Assembly (NCBI GenBank): GCA_900321525.1
Contig: ONWL01000052.1
Span: 1-16,818 of the forward strand
DNA length: 16,818 nt
DNA from: an uncultured Eubacteriales bacterium
GTDB lineage: Bacteria > Bacillota > Clostridia > Lachnospirales > Lachnospiraceae
Direction: 5' to 3'
This document shows, piece after piece, positions 6,903 to 13,546 of this stretch. The position numbers were made by a program, and so were the translations under genes. Below the pieces are notes generated by a model, which worked only from the letters and a program-made list of their open reading frames with translations, ran no database searches and was not told the origin of the DNA. The stretch's first letter is position 1. Each line of letters opens with the position of its first letter.

Positions 6903-8774
6903 ATGCTGACACTTACAAATGTTTCCAAAGATTACTATTTGGGAAAGGAAAAAATTCCGATTTTAAAGGACATCAATCTGTCGATAGAACAGGGGGAGTT
7001 TATTGCAATCGTAGGTCCATCGGGCTGTGGAAAGACCACGCTGCTCAACTTGATTTCCGGTATGGATACGGTCAGTGGGGGAAGCATCGAATTCAATGGT
7101 GTACATATTGAGAAGAACAAAGACAAACAATGGTCTGCCTGGCGCAAATGCAAGGTGGGGTATATTTTTCAGAATTTTAACCTGATTGAATTCATGACAG
7201 CCCAGCAAAATGTGGAACTGGTGCTTCAGGCCAATGGCATGGGCAAAAAACAAAGACGCAGGAAAGCGTATGAATTGTTGAAGAAGGTGGGCTTAGGAGA
7301 ACGTACAAAGCATCTGCCTTCCCAGCTGTCCGGCGGACAGAAACAAAGAGTTGCCATTGCCAGAGCTCTTGCCAATGACCCGAATATTCTGCTGGCAGAT
7401 GAGCCTACCGGAGCTATGGATTCTGCTGTTTCTCAGGAAACCATGGCGTTATTGCAGTCTTTGAATGAAAAGGAGCATGTGACCATTATCATGGTGACAC
7501 ATGATGAAAAACTGGCCAATCAGGCAGGCAGAAAGATTGAAATGCTGGATGGCAAAATTGTATCAGATGAGCAGCTTCTGGAGAAAAAGGAATCTGTCAC
7601 GAAGGAAAGTGCAGAAAAGAAATCTCTGCCATTGACTGAGTTTGCCATAGCACTAAAAAATATGTGCACCAAAAAGAAGCGAACCCTGCTGACTTCTATT
7701 GGAACGTCGATCGGGATTGCAGGGGTGCTTCTGGTCTGTGGAATCGGTTCCGGTGCAAAGAGCCGGCTGATGGAAGAGTTCGATACGATTGTGAACAGGC
7801 AGATCGTAGATGTGGTGGAAACGGATGTGAAACTGGATGAAACCCGGAAGGCGCAGCTTTTGGAGGATGACAGAATACTGGATGTATATGAGAATAATAC
7901 CCCTTCCGTCCTTTGTCAGTATCAGGATCGTGTAAGCAGTGGACTTGTGAATGCCATCGGTCCGTTGGAACATGCGAAGGACTATTGGGAAGACCGATTG
8001 CTGTATGGCACAGTTCCTTCGGGGGATGACAGTGCGGAAGCCATCATCACTCTGACTATGGCAGAGAAACTGGCAGAGGGAGAAGATGTGCAGTCCATTT
8101 TAAATCAGGAAGTGGAGATGGGATTTCTGGCAGATTCCCAGACCACCCTTTCTACTGTTGCCACCAGAACCGTGAAGATTGTGGGGATTGCAGGCAAGGC
8201 TTTCCTGGGTGTGACGGATATCATCCATGTGCCCTATCTTCTTGCGGAAGAGGTTGTGGGAGAATCTTTACAGGATCCCAGTTACCAATCAAGCGTATAC
8301 TGTGTAACGGTTGGAAAAGATACCGATGGGGCAGCGGTCAAAGATATGCTGAATGAGATGGGCTTGGAGGCGAGTATTGATACAGAAGCTTTGGGCAGTA
8401 TTGGAATGGTAGTAGATCTGATCGTTGCTGTCATTATGTTGATTGCAGGGATTTCGTTGATCGTATCCGGGATTATGATTGCCCTTGTCACTTATATGGG
8501 CGTGACAGAACGGATTCGGGAGATCGGCATCTTACGGGCGATTGGCATGTCTGCAAAAAGCATCAAGAAAATTTTCCTGACGGAAGGTGGGATCGTAGGA
8601 TTTCTTGCAGGAATCATCGGTGTCCTGGGATCTACCTTTTTTGGAAGTGTGATCAATCAGGTGATCCGTTCGGTTTATCCGGATCTGCACTTTACATTAT
8701 ATCAGGTCACCATGAAACACATCCTGTTCTGTATTTTGTTCAGTACCTGTATCGGAAGTAACTTTTGGGGATAG
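6903..8774 (+). CDS. Fused ABC transporter ATPase-permease (MacB/FtsX type), C-terminally truncated
   Basis: A 623-aa membrane ABC protein. ATPase domain: Walker A GPSGCGKTT (38-46), Q-loop FQNFNL (Q90), signature LSGGQ (142-146), Walker B LLADEP (D166, E167), H-loop VTH (H200). The permease has TM1 at about 255-278, an extracytoplasmic domain, TM2 at about 500-528, the FtsX coupling motif REIGILRAIGMS and TM3 at about 560-580. The last membrane segment begins (HILFCILFST) but the frame ends at once with CIGSNFWG. Family members finish this helix and then have a basic tail of the 'PARKAARLDPVEALR' kind, absent here and not found in the other frames just downstream. It is likely truncated by a deletion or frameshift and possibly inactive. 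Base use matches the chromosome, unlike the ABC gene at 4143. Confidence 0.88.
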   Translation: MLTLTNVSKDYYLGKEKIPILKDINLSIEQGEFIAIVGPSGCGKTTLLNLISGMDTVSGGSIEFNGVHIEKNKDKQWSAWRKCKVGYIFQNFNLIEFMTAQQNVELVLQANGMGKKQRRRKAYELLKKVGLGERTKHLPSQLSGGQKQRVAIARALANDPNILLADEPTGAMDSAVSQETMALLQSLNEKEHVTIIMVTHDEKLANQAGRKIEMLDGKIVSDEQLLEKKESVTKESAEKKSLPLTEFAIALKNMCTKKKRTLLTSIGTSIGIAGVLLVCGIGSGAKSRLMEEFDTIVNRQIVDVVETDVKLDETRKAQLLEDDRILDVYENNTPSVLCQYQDRVSSGLVNAIGPLEHAKDYWEDRLLYGTVPSGDDSAEAIITLTMAEKLAEGEDVQSILNQEVEMGFLADSQTTLSTVATRTVKIVGIAGKAFLGVTDIIHVPYLLAEEVVGESLQDPSYQSSVYCVTVGKDTDGAAVKDMLNEMGLEASIDTEALGSIGMVVDLIVAVIMLIAGISLIVSGIMIALVTYMGVTERIREIGILRAIGMSAKSIKKIFLTEGGIVGFLAGIIGVLGSTFFGSVINQVIRSVYPDLHFTLYQVTMKHILFCILFSTCIGSNFWG

Positions 8775-8802
8775 GGAAACATAAGGATGCAATTTATGAA
8801 AA

Positions 8803-8856
8803 TTAAGGTAATGTTAAGGTTTATTCAAGCTGAAGTTAAGGAAAGTGTGGTATAAT
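8803..8856 (+). promoter_or_regulatory. Activator-type promoter with TTAAGG direct repeats
   Basis: TTAAGG occurs at 8803-8808, 8814-8819 and 8836-8841, that is at offsets 0, 11 and 33, with a degenerate copy TCAAGC at 8825-8830 filling offset 22. TATAAT follows at 8851-8856. No consensus -35 exists at 16-18 bases; the last repeats occupy that place. Direct repeats at 11-bp spacing over the -35 are the usual layout for OmpR/PhoB-family response regulators acting as activators. It should drive the operon from 8925. No OmpR-family gene lies in the window. Confidence 0.75.
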
Positions 8857-8924
8857 CACACACATGCTTTTGAAAGAGTGCAAGAAGAACAATCATAATT
8901 GAAGGGAGATTTGACAATAAAGCA

Positions 8925-9164
8925 ATGTACAAGATGAATGAATGGGAAAAAATCAGAGAACAGGGAAAGAAGCAATATGTGTTTCGTAAAGCGATAACGA
9001 TGGGAATCATGATGTTTTTTATTTGTGGAATCAATCTTCTTGTAAGTAAAAACATGAATTATAGTATGACCGCATGGGTGTATGTTGGGATTTCATTGCT
9101 GGCTCCTATAGTTTCCTGGTTGGTAAACGAATACAGATACAACAAATCACAAAATGAAAAATAA
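8925..9164 (+). CDS. Small two-helix membrane protein, unknown function
   Basis: 79 aa: a charged N-terminus (about 1-22), TM helices near 23-43 and 49-68, and a polar tail ending NKSQNEK. A ribosome site GAAGGGAG (8901-8908) lies rather far (16 bases) from the ATG at 8925; the second ATG at 8934 would be further still, so the start is not certain. First gene after the TTAAGG-repeat promoter; 55 bases separate it from the M50 peptidase gene. I do not recognise the family. Its place suggests a partner or regulator of the membrane proteins downstream, which is inference. Confidence 0.75.
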   Translation: MYKMNEWEKIREQGKKQYVFRKAITMGIMMFFICGINLLVSKNMNYSMTAWVYVGISLLAPIVSWLVNEYRYNKSQNEK

Positions 9165-9219
9165 TCAGTAGATGAGAGAATAAAACGTGGATGATACATA
9201 TAAAAAATGAGGCATATTT

Positions 9220-9960
9220 ATGGTAAGTATACTTTTCAGAATGCTGTGTGGTTGGATGATAGGTACGATAGTATCCCTTTATATCCATGAACTGGGACAT
9301 GTTATGGTCGGTATTGCAAATGGCTGGAAATTTATATTGCTTACAGTAGGGCCACTTAAGATATACAGAAACGATGTTCATGAGAAAGTTAAGGTAGGTT
9401 TTGAAAAAAATATTATGAACTGGTTTGGCATAGGTGCCACGGTACCAGTTGGACATAGCTCTAATAATCTTCATATTTGGGCAAAAATTCTGATCGGTGG
9501 TCCGGTATTTTCTGTGGTATCAGGGATTCTGTTGATGACAGGTGCTATGTGTGCAAGAAACCTTTTCTTGCTTATGTTTGGACTGGTATCTCTTGCAATC
9601 GGATTGGTCAATGCGATCCCTTTGCCTTTTAGAACTGGTTTTTTCTACAATGACGGCAAGCGTTTCAAAAGAATCAAGGAAGGCGGCACGAGCGCAAGAG
9701 AAGAATCTGAGATCATGAATATAGTTGAGAAAGGGGTCATTGACGGTGAGAAAGCGATTTTTCATGAAAATGAATGCACATCCCTGATCACATCGGAAGA
9801 TCCTATTTATCGGTATTACGGATATTATATGCTGTATCATTCGGCTATGAAATATGATACGCAGCTGGCAGGAAACTATTTCAGGTTGGCTGAAGAACTT
9901 GGTAAGGAGATTCCGAGTTCGGTAATAAAAATGTTTCCATTAGATGATAAGGTGGAATGA
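9220..9960 (+). CDS. M50-family (site-2-protease-like) membrane metallopeptidase
   Basis: 246 aa. The zinc-binding HExxH is HELGH at 23-27, embedded in the first membrane helix as in the M50 family. The second family motif, an N-x2-P stretch followed by a metal-binding Asp, is visible as NAIPLP (131-136) with NDG at 144-146 (D145). TM helices lie near 8-25, 89-110 and 114-134, followed by a cytosolic-looking C-terminal region of about 100 residues rich in charged and Tyr residues. Family members cut substrates within the membrane (anti-sigma factors, pro-sigma factors, peptides). The ribosome site TGAGG is 7 bases before the ATG at 9220. It sits 16 bases before an LspA-like gene and in one operon with small membrane proteins. 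Substrate unknown. Confidence 0.85.
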   Translation: MVSILFRMLCGWMIGTIVSLYIHELGHVMVGIANGWKFILLTVGPLKIYRNDVHEKVKVGFEKNIMNWFGIGATVPVGHSSNNLHIWAKILIGGPVFSVVSGILLMTGAMCARNLFLLMFGLVSLAIGLVNAIPLPFRTGFFYNDGKRFKRIKEGGTSAREESEIMNIVEKGVIDGEKAIFHENECTSLITSEDPIYRYYGYYMLYHSAMKYDTQLAGNYFRLAEELGKEIPSSVIKMFPLDDKVE

Positions 9961-9976
9961 GGAAAAGGATTAAAAA

Positions 9977-10636
9977 ATGTCACGAATCATGAAAAAAGAA
10001 GATCTGGTATTTTTATTGATACCGTTCATACAGGTTTTTGCCTGCATACAATACATAGATGGGTTTGACAGAGTGATCAGTTACTTGCTGTATATTCTGG
10101 TCAATGTTGCCGTGACGATCCTGATTTATCGTGGAATAGAACTGTTTGGTGCAAGGTATGACCTGAAGCGATTGCAGACAAGTGTGTGTTTGATTCTTGC
10201 GTTGGTGGTGGTCGATCAGGTCATAAAAGGGGTGCTGCAATATACGGGATTTGAGTCCAGGGTAATTGGAGAATGGGTGATGATCAAGCAGGTTCACAAT
10301 GTGAATCAGACCGGGTTGTTCAATTATTTTCATATCCAGTTAGAAAGAATATTTGTGATTCTTTTTAAAGTATGTACGTTTGCGGTGCTTCTGTGTTTCT
10401 ATTCCAAAGTCAAGACGAAAGAAGCGAGGATTGCGTTTCTGTTGCTGGTTGCGGCTCAGTTATCCAATCTGTTTGATACATTACTGAGAAATGCGACTCT
10501 GGACTATATTTATTTTTATAAACTGATTTGTTATGATCTAAAGGATTATTTTGTGGACGCAGGACTGGCAGCATTTTTGTTATCACTATGGTTGCGTTAC
10601 CAAAAGGAGAAACAGAGCGTCGAAAGGAGAGATTGA
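9977..10636 (+). CDS. Divergent LspA-like (signal peptidase II family) membrane aspartyl protease
   Basis: 219 aa. Family landmarks appear in the right order: VVVDQVIK (D80, K84) for the N-terminal D-x3-K, VHNVNQTGLFNYF (N108) for the VxNxGAAF stretch, SNLFDTL (D157) for NLIDR, then LDYIYF, and KDYFVDAGLA (D184) for FNxAD. D157 and D184, the expected catalytic pair, are 27 residues apart, the same spacing as D114/D141 of E. coli LspA. Differences from LspA: the Arg of NxIDR is Thr, the Ala before the last Asp is Val, and an extra N-terminal stretch of about 57 residues with helices near 10-26 and 33-50 makes it longer than the usual 160 aa. It is unlikely to be the housekeeping enzyme. GAGGAAAAGG precedes the ATG. 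Its stop overlaps the next start. Confidence 0.75.
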   Translation: MSRIMKKEDLVFLLIPFIQVFACIQYIDGFDRVISYLLYILVNVAVTILIYRGIELFGARYDLKRLQTSVCLILALVVVDQVIKGVLQYTGFESRVIGEWVMIKQVHNVNQTGLFNYFHIQLERIFVILFKVCTFAVLLCFYSKVKTKEARIAFLLLVAAQLSNLFDTLLRNATLDYIYFYKLICYDLKDYFVDAGLAAFLLSLWLRYQKEKQSVERRD

Positions 10637-11061
10637 TGATGAAGACAGTGGAACGGTATTTGATCCATTTTGGGGGAATTGGTTTGATTGTATGGGCGAT
10701 TGGAATGGGATTGCTATACATGGACAAAACTTTGTGGCATATTGGAATGATCGTTTGTTTGACATTGGCCATTTGCGTATATGTATTTCCTATGGCGTTT
10801 ATCACATCGAAGATGGCAGAAACGGTGGATATGAAAGTACGCAAGTCATCCTCTGACATACCGGAACAGATTGATTTTCTGATATTAAATCATGACAATC
10901 AAAAGCGGGTGAAGGTTCAGGAGGGCAATGTGGCACGATACACATTTGCCAATCCATATCGTGCATGGTTAGCCGGTGATATCACTGTGACAGATCATGG
11001 CGAGGAACTTATCGTGAATGCGCCGAAATATTATGAAGGGAAGTTAAATGCCTTGTCCTGA
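10636..11061 (+). CDS. Membrane protein of unknown function, two helices plus soluble tail
   Basis: 141 aa from ATG at 10636, which overlaps the TGA of the LspA-like gene (TGATG), with AAAGGAG six bases upstream. The frame is open further upstream to 10588, but that part lies within the previous gene and is rejected. TM helices lie near 9-28 and 33-55. The C-terminal 80 residues are polar and probably beta-rich (FLILNHDNQKRVKVQEG, ITVTDHGEELIVNAPKYYEG). Not recognised. Overlap implies translation coupled to the LspA-like protein. The first copy of the 36-bp palindrome starts 12 bases after its stop. Confidence 0.75.
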   Translation: MMKTVERYLIHFGGIGLIVWAIGMGLLYMDKTLWHIGMIVCLTLAICVYVFPMAFITSKMAETVDMKVRKSSSDIPEQIDFLILNHDNQKRVKVQEGNVARYTFANPYRAWLAGDITVTDHGEELIVNAPKYYEGKLNALS

Positions 11062-11072
11062 TAGAGCAAGGG

Positions 11073-11160
11073 TGCAGAATAATCAGGAATCACATTGATT
11101 ATTTGGCAAAAATCAGCATGAAAGTGCAGAATAATCAAGATTTTTGCAGAATAGACAAGA
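11073..11160 (+). repeat. Palindromic intergenic repeat, copy A
   Basis: TGCAGAATAATCA (11073-11085), spacer GGAATCACAT, then TGATTATTTGGCA (11096-11108); two mismatches between arms. Two direct copies of the left arm follow: TGCAGAATAATCAAGA (11125-11140) and TGCAGAATAGACAAGA (11145-11160). Confidence 0.85.
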
Positions 11161-11200
11161 ATTCTTGCTTGATGTGTTGGAGAAGAGGAAAGTGGAAATT

Positions 11201-11890
11201 ATGCATCATATTACGAAATTTCTGTATCATTCCAAAAAAAATTATTATCCAAGTCAAAATGTGGAAATGATTGTATCCATATTGTTAGGGATCATCGCTG
11301 TGTGGACGATCGTCTTTTCCAAATCCAGACTGGTGTATTGTATAGTAGCGTGTCTTTTGGTGTTTGCTTCCATGATTTATTTTAATTTGCAATCCTACCA
11401 CATATTGCGTCGTGTGAAACAAAATCGCTTTGTTTTGGTATCGGAGGCTTCCAAAAGACAGTTTATGATTCTGGAAAGATATGGCATGCCCTTGCTGCAT
11501 GTTTTTTTGATGGTACCGGTTGGCGCCCTTGCATTATATATGCAGGGAGTGATCGATCGAAATGCACTACAGATTGCTCTGCTTGCAGTGCTGATTATGA
11601 CCACTGTTATCAAAGCGTATGTCATTGATTTCATCATCCTGTTTTCCCCGGATGCATTTTGCTGCGGGAATGTACGATACCAATATACATTGATCACAAA
11701 GCTGCATGTATTTCAAGAAAGAACATTCTCCTCAGATGATCGAATTCTGTATTTTGAACTATATCACGGGGATCAATATTTGGGATTTGATAAGTTTTAT
11801 GAATGTGATTATGATTACTTGCAGTCCATGGTGAGACAAGCACAAAAAGGCGTAGATGAAATTGTGTCAGGAATGGAAAAGGAATCCTGA
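11201..11890 (+). CDS. Membrane protein of unknown function, about four helices
   Basis: 229 aa from ATG at 11201. The frame is open upstream to a TTG at 11144, but that start lies inside repeat copy A and lacks a ribosome site, whereas AGAAGAGG (11181-11188) precedes 11201. Hydrophobic segments lie near 22-39, 43-64, 98-117 and 121-146 in two hairpin pairs, then a cytosolic C-terminal domain of about 75 residues (RILYFELYHGDQ, YECDYDYLQSM). No family recognised. It lies in the same gene run as the M50 and LspA-like genes but is separated from them by the repeat. A MITE-like element lies 20 bases after its stop. Confidence 0.75.
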   Translation: MHHITKFLYHSKKNYYPSQNVEMIVSILLGIIAVWTIVFSKSRLVYCIVACLLVFASMIYFNLQSYHILRRVKQNRFVLVSEASKRQFMILERYGMPLLHVFLMVPVGALALYMQGVIDRNALQIALLAVLIMTTVIKAYVIDFIILFSPDAFCCGNVRYQYTLITKLHVFQERTFSSDDRILYFELYHGDQYLGFDKFYECDYDYLQSMVRQAQKGVDEIVSGMEKES

Positions 11891-11910
11891 AAATAGTACA
11901 AAGAAGTGGA

Positions 11911-12124
11911 TAGGCAATTGCGAAACTATGATACCGAACGCTCTTCATCAAAATTTTTACTAAAAAAACACGCTCTCGCTTCGGTTCCAAGCAGCGGTAC
12001 TAATATTTTTTGTCGCTTAACGCTCAAAAAATAAAGTACCGGCTTTCCACAAAGTTTTTTTAGTGAAAAAATTCTGATGCACAGGCTGTTTTCTTATCTA
12101 TTCAAAGAGTTGCGCAATTGCCTA
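11911..12124. mobile_element. 214-bp MITE-like palindromic element with 11-bp target duplication
   Basis: Ends are perfect 12-bp inverted repeats TAGGCAATTGCG (11911-11922) and CGCAATTGCCTA (12113-12124). AAAGAAGTGGA stands exactly at both borders (11900-11910 and 12125-12135), as expected for a target-site duplication. Nested arms lie inside: 11946-11969 with 12054-12079, GGTACT/AGTACC (11996-12001 with 12035-12040) and ATTTTTTG/CAAAAAAT (12005-12012 with 12025-12032). It is too short for a transposase and has no supported ORF, so any movement would depend on an enzyme elsewhere. Family not identified. Confidence 0.85.
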
Positions 12125-12153
12125 AAAGAAGTGGAAATTGAGAGGAGCTTGAA

Positions 12154-12333
12154 ATGAAAACAAGTAAAATACTGTTGTTGACTACTGCGATCGTCATGTT
12201 GATTGCAGGTTTGCTGACGATATGGTACCAATTCAGCGGCAATCCGATCCATATGGTTATTGCAGGTATAGGTTATGTTGCGGCTGGAATCCTTCTGCTT
12301 TCCTATCATTTATTTAAGAAAAGGCAAAGTTAA
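12154..12333 (+). CDS. Small two-helix membrane protein (59 aa)
   Basis: 59 codons from ATG at 12154 to TAA at 12331-12333, with GAGAGGAG 7 bases upstream. It begins MKTSKILLLTTAIVML, with helices near 5-24 and 33-53 separated by WYQFSGNPIH, and ends in a basic tail KKRQS. Not recognised. The MITE-like element sits just upstream; removing it and one duplication would leave this gene about 38 bases after the previous one, so the insertion probably split an older operon arrangement. Confidence 0.7.
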   Translation: MKTSKILLLTTAIVMLIAGLLTIWYQFSGNPIHMVIAGIGYVAAGILLLSYHLFKKRQS

Positions 12334-12366
12334 GGTCTGTTAAGCTGAAATAAGGGAAAGCAAAGA

Positions 12367-12453
12367 TGCCAAATAATCAAGAATCCCCTTGATTATTTGG
12401 CAGGAAGCAGCGTGAAAGTGCAGAATCATCAGGTTTTTTGCAGAATAGACAGG
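12367..12453 (+). repeat. Palindromic intergenic repeat, copy B (perfect arms)
   Basis: TGCCAAATAATCA (12367-12379), spacer AGAATCCCCT and TGATTATTTGGCA (12390-12402); the 13-bp arms are perfect complements. It is followed by TGCAGAATCATCAGG (12419-12433) and TGCAGAATAGACAGG (12439-12453), as in copy A. Confidence 0.9.
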
Positions 12454-12468
12454 AAAGAAGGTGCGACA

Positions 12469-13323
12469 GTGCTTGGTCATCAAGTGATCAAAAAGTTCTG
12501 TAGAATTTTTTTGATATTCGATGTGGTGGTCATGCTTGCAGTGGCATACAATGTTTGGGCAAAACAGCAGGATATGTACACTGCTCTGTTGGAATGTGTT
12601 GCGATTGTAGTATTGGCGGTGCTTTATTGGATTTTTGTGTGGAATATATTACCGGATGAGCATCACATTGAGAAAAAGCTGAGGAAAAATGAAAAGCACC
12701 TTTTGCTTTTTGGATTGTTGATCAAAGGATTGATGTATGCAGGTCTGGTGGGATTCCATTTCGTATCACAAAACAATACCCATGTGGTACTTGGTGTGTT
12801 GGAGTGTGTGCTGCTGATTCTTGATATTGTAATGAATTTTGTGCTGTCAAAATGTTTGATGATTGTCAATCAGAGAGAAACACCAGGAGTGGAGAAAACT
12901 GAGATGGCACACAGTGCGAAAAGTGAGAGTAAATTGTTGTTTGTATATGGGATAGCAGTTCTTTATATGATTTTGAGTTTGGGGCAGTTATTTGTATATT
13001 GTATGGAACATGTGTCCATTACATGTATGATGTTGAGAGCACTCGGTTTGGGGATTGTGTTAGATCAGTATGGAAAGGATGTGACTGATCAGAAAACACC
13101 TTTCAAAGGGAGAATGAAGATTTGCACATTGATTGCCTTATTTGTCATTGAATTGCTGGCGGTTTTGCTGAAATTAAATCTTGCGCCGGTTTCATACATA
13201 ACATATGTATGTGCTTTTGTATGCATGATATCTATGATATTGTTTGAGGCATTTCTTTGCGGACCCATTGGAAAACAATATCATGACCAAAAGCAGGTTT
13301 CTGGTGGGAATGGAAACAGATAG
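12469..13323 (+). CDS. Polytopic membrane protein of unknown function
   Basis: 284 aa from GTG at 12469, with AGGAAAGAAGG ending 7 bases before it. The open frame reaches back to a TTG at 12397, but those codons lie inside repeat copy B and are rejected. About eight hydrophobic segments: near 10-28, 39-58, 79-98, 104-127, 159-179, 183-203, 224-241 and 246-266, with a polar loop around 130-155 and a short cytosolic tail. The paired helices hint at an internal duplication, but this was not tested. No family recognised. Last gene of the unrecognised membrane-protein run. Confidence 0.7.
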   Translation: MLGHQVIKKFCRIFLIFDVVVMLAVAYNVWAKQQDMYTALLECVAIVVLAVLYWIFVWNILPDEHHIEKKLRKNEKHLLLFGLLIKGLMYAGLVGFHFVSQNNTHVVLGVLECVLLILDIVMNFVLSKCLMIVNQRETPGVEKTEMAHSAKSESKLLFVYGIAVLYMILSLGQLFVYCMEHVSITCMMLRALGLGIVLDQYGKDVTDQKTPFKGRMKICTLIALFVIELLAVLLKLNLAPVSYITYVCAFVCMISMILFEAFLCGPIGKQYHDQKQVSGGNGNR

Positions 13324-13360
13324 AACTATTGATTGAAAAGGAGAAAATGAAGGAAAAGTA

Positions 13361-13369
13361 TGCTATAAT
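13361..13369 (+). promoter_or_regulatory. Extended -10 promoter before the AAA-ATPase gene
   Basis: TGCTATAAT matches the extended -10 form TGnTATAAT; no -35 is evident. A start here would give a leader of about 170 bases that includes repeat copy C (13398-13433). The interval 13324-13546 has no firm gene; a 34-codon frame from ATG 13347 runs through the repeat and is doubtful. Confidence 0.55.
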
Positions 13370-13397
13370 CAAATATATAGTCCTGACAGGGCGAAAG

Positions 13398-13433
13398 TGC
13401 AGAATTGTCAGGAATCACATTGATTATTTGGCA
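13398..13433 (+). repeat. Palindromic intergenic repeat, copy C
   Basis: TGCAGAATTGTCA (13398-13410), spacer GGAATCACAT (identical to copy A) and TGATTATTTGGCA (13421-13433). The left arm has four mismatches to the ideal complement. The two trailing direct copies seen in A and B are missing. Confidence 0.8.
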
Positions 13434-13546
13434 AACTTTTGCGTGATGTAAGAAAAACACAAACAACGAAGCTGATACAGAATGTATGTTTGTCTGTAAC
13501 CGTGTAGGAAGCAGGTATCAAAGATCAATCGGGAGGATAGGGGCAT

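Noticed and set aside
9977..10636. Housekeeping lipoprotein signal peptidase lspA
   Set aside because: The motif order matches, but the N-terminal extension, loss of the NxIDR Arg and changed FNxAD make a paralogue more likely, so no gene symbol is given.
11144..11200. TTG start extending the 229-aa membrane protein by 19 residues
   Set aside because: The extension is encoded by the intergenic repeat and has no ribosome site; ATG 11201 does.
12397..12468. TTG start extending the 284-aa membrane protein by 24 residues
   Set aside because: The extra codons lie inside repeat copy B; GTG 12469 follows a good AGGAAAGAAGG site.
13347..13451. 34-codon frame with a nearby AAGGAG
   Set aside because: It runs straight through repeat copy C and overlaps a likely extended -10 promoter; the repeat accounts for its apparent conservation.
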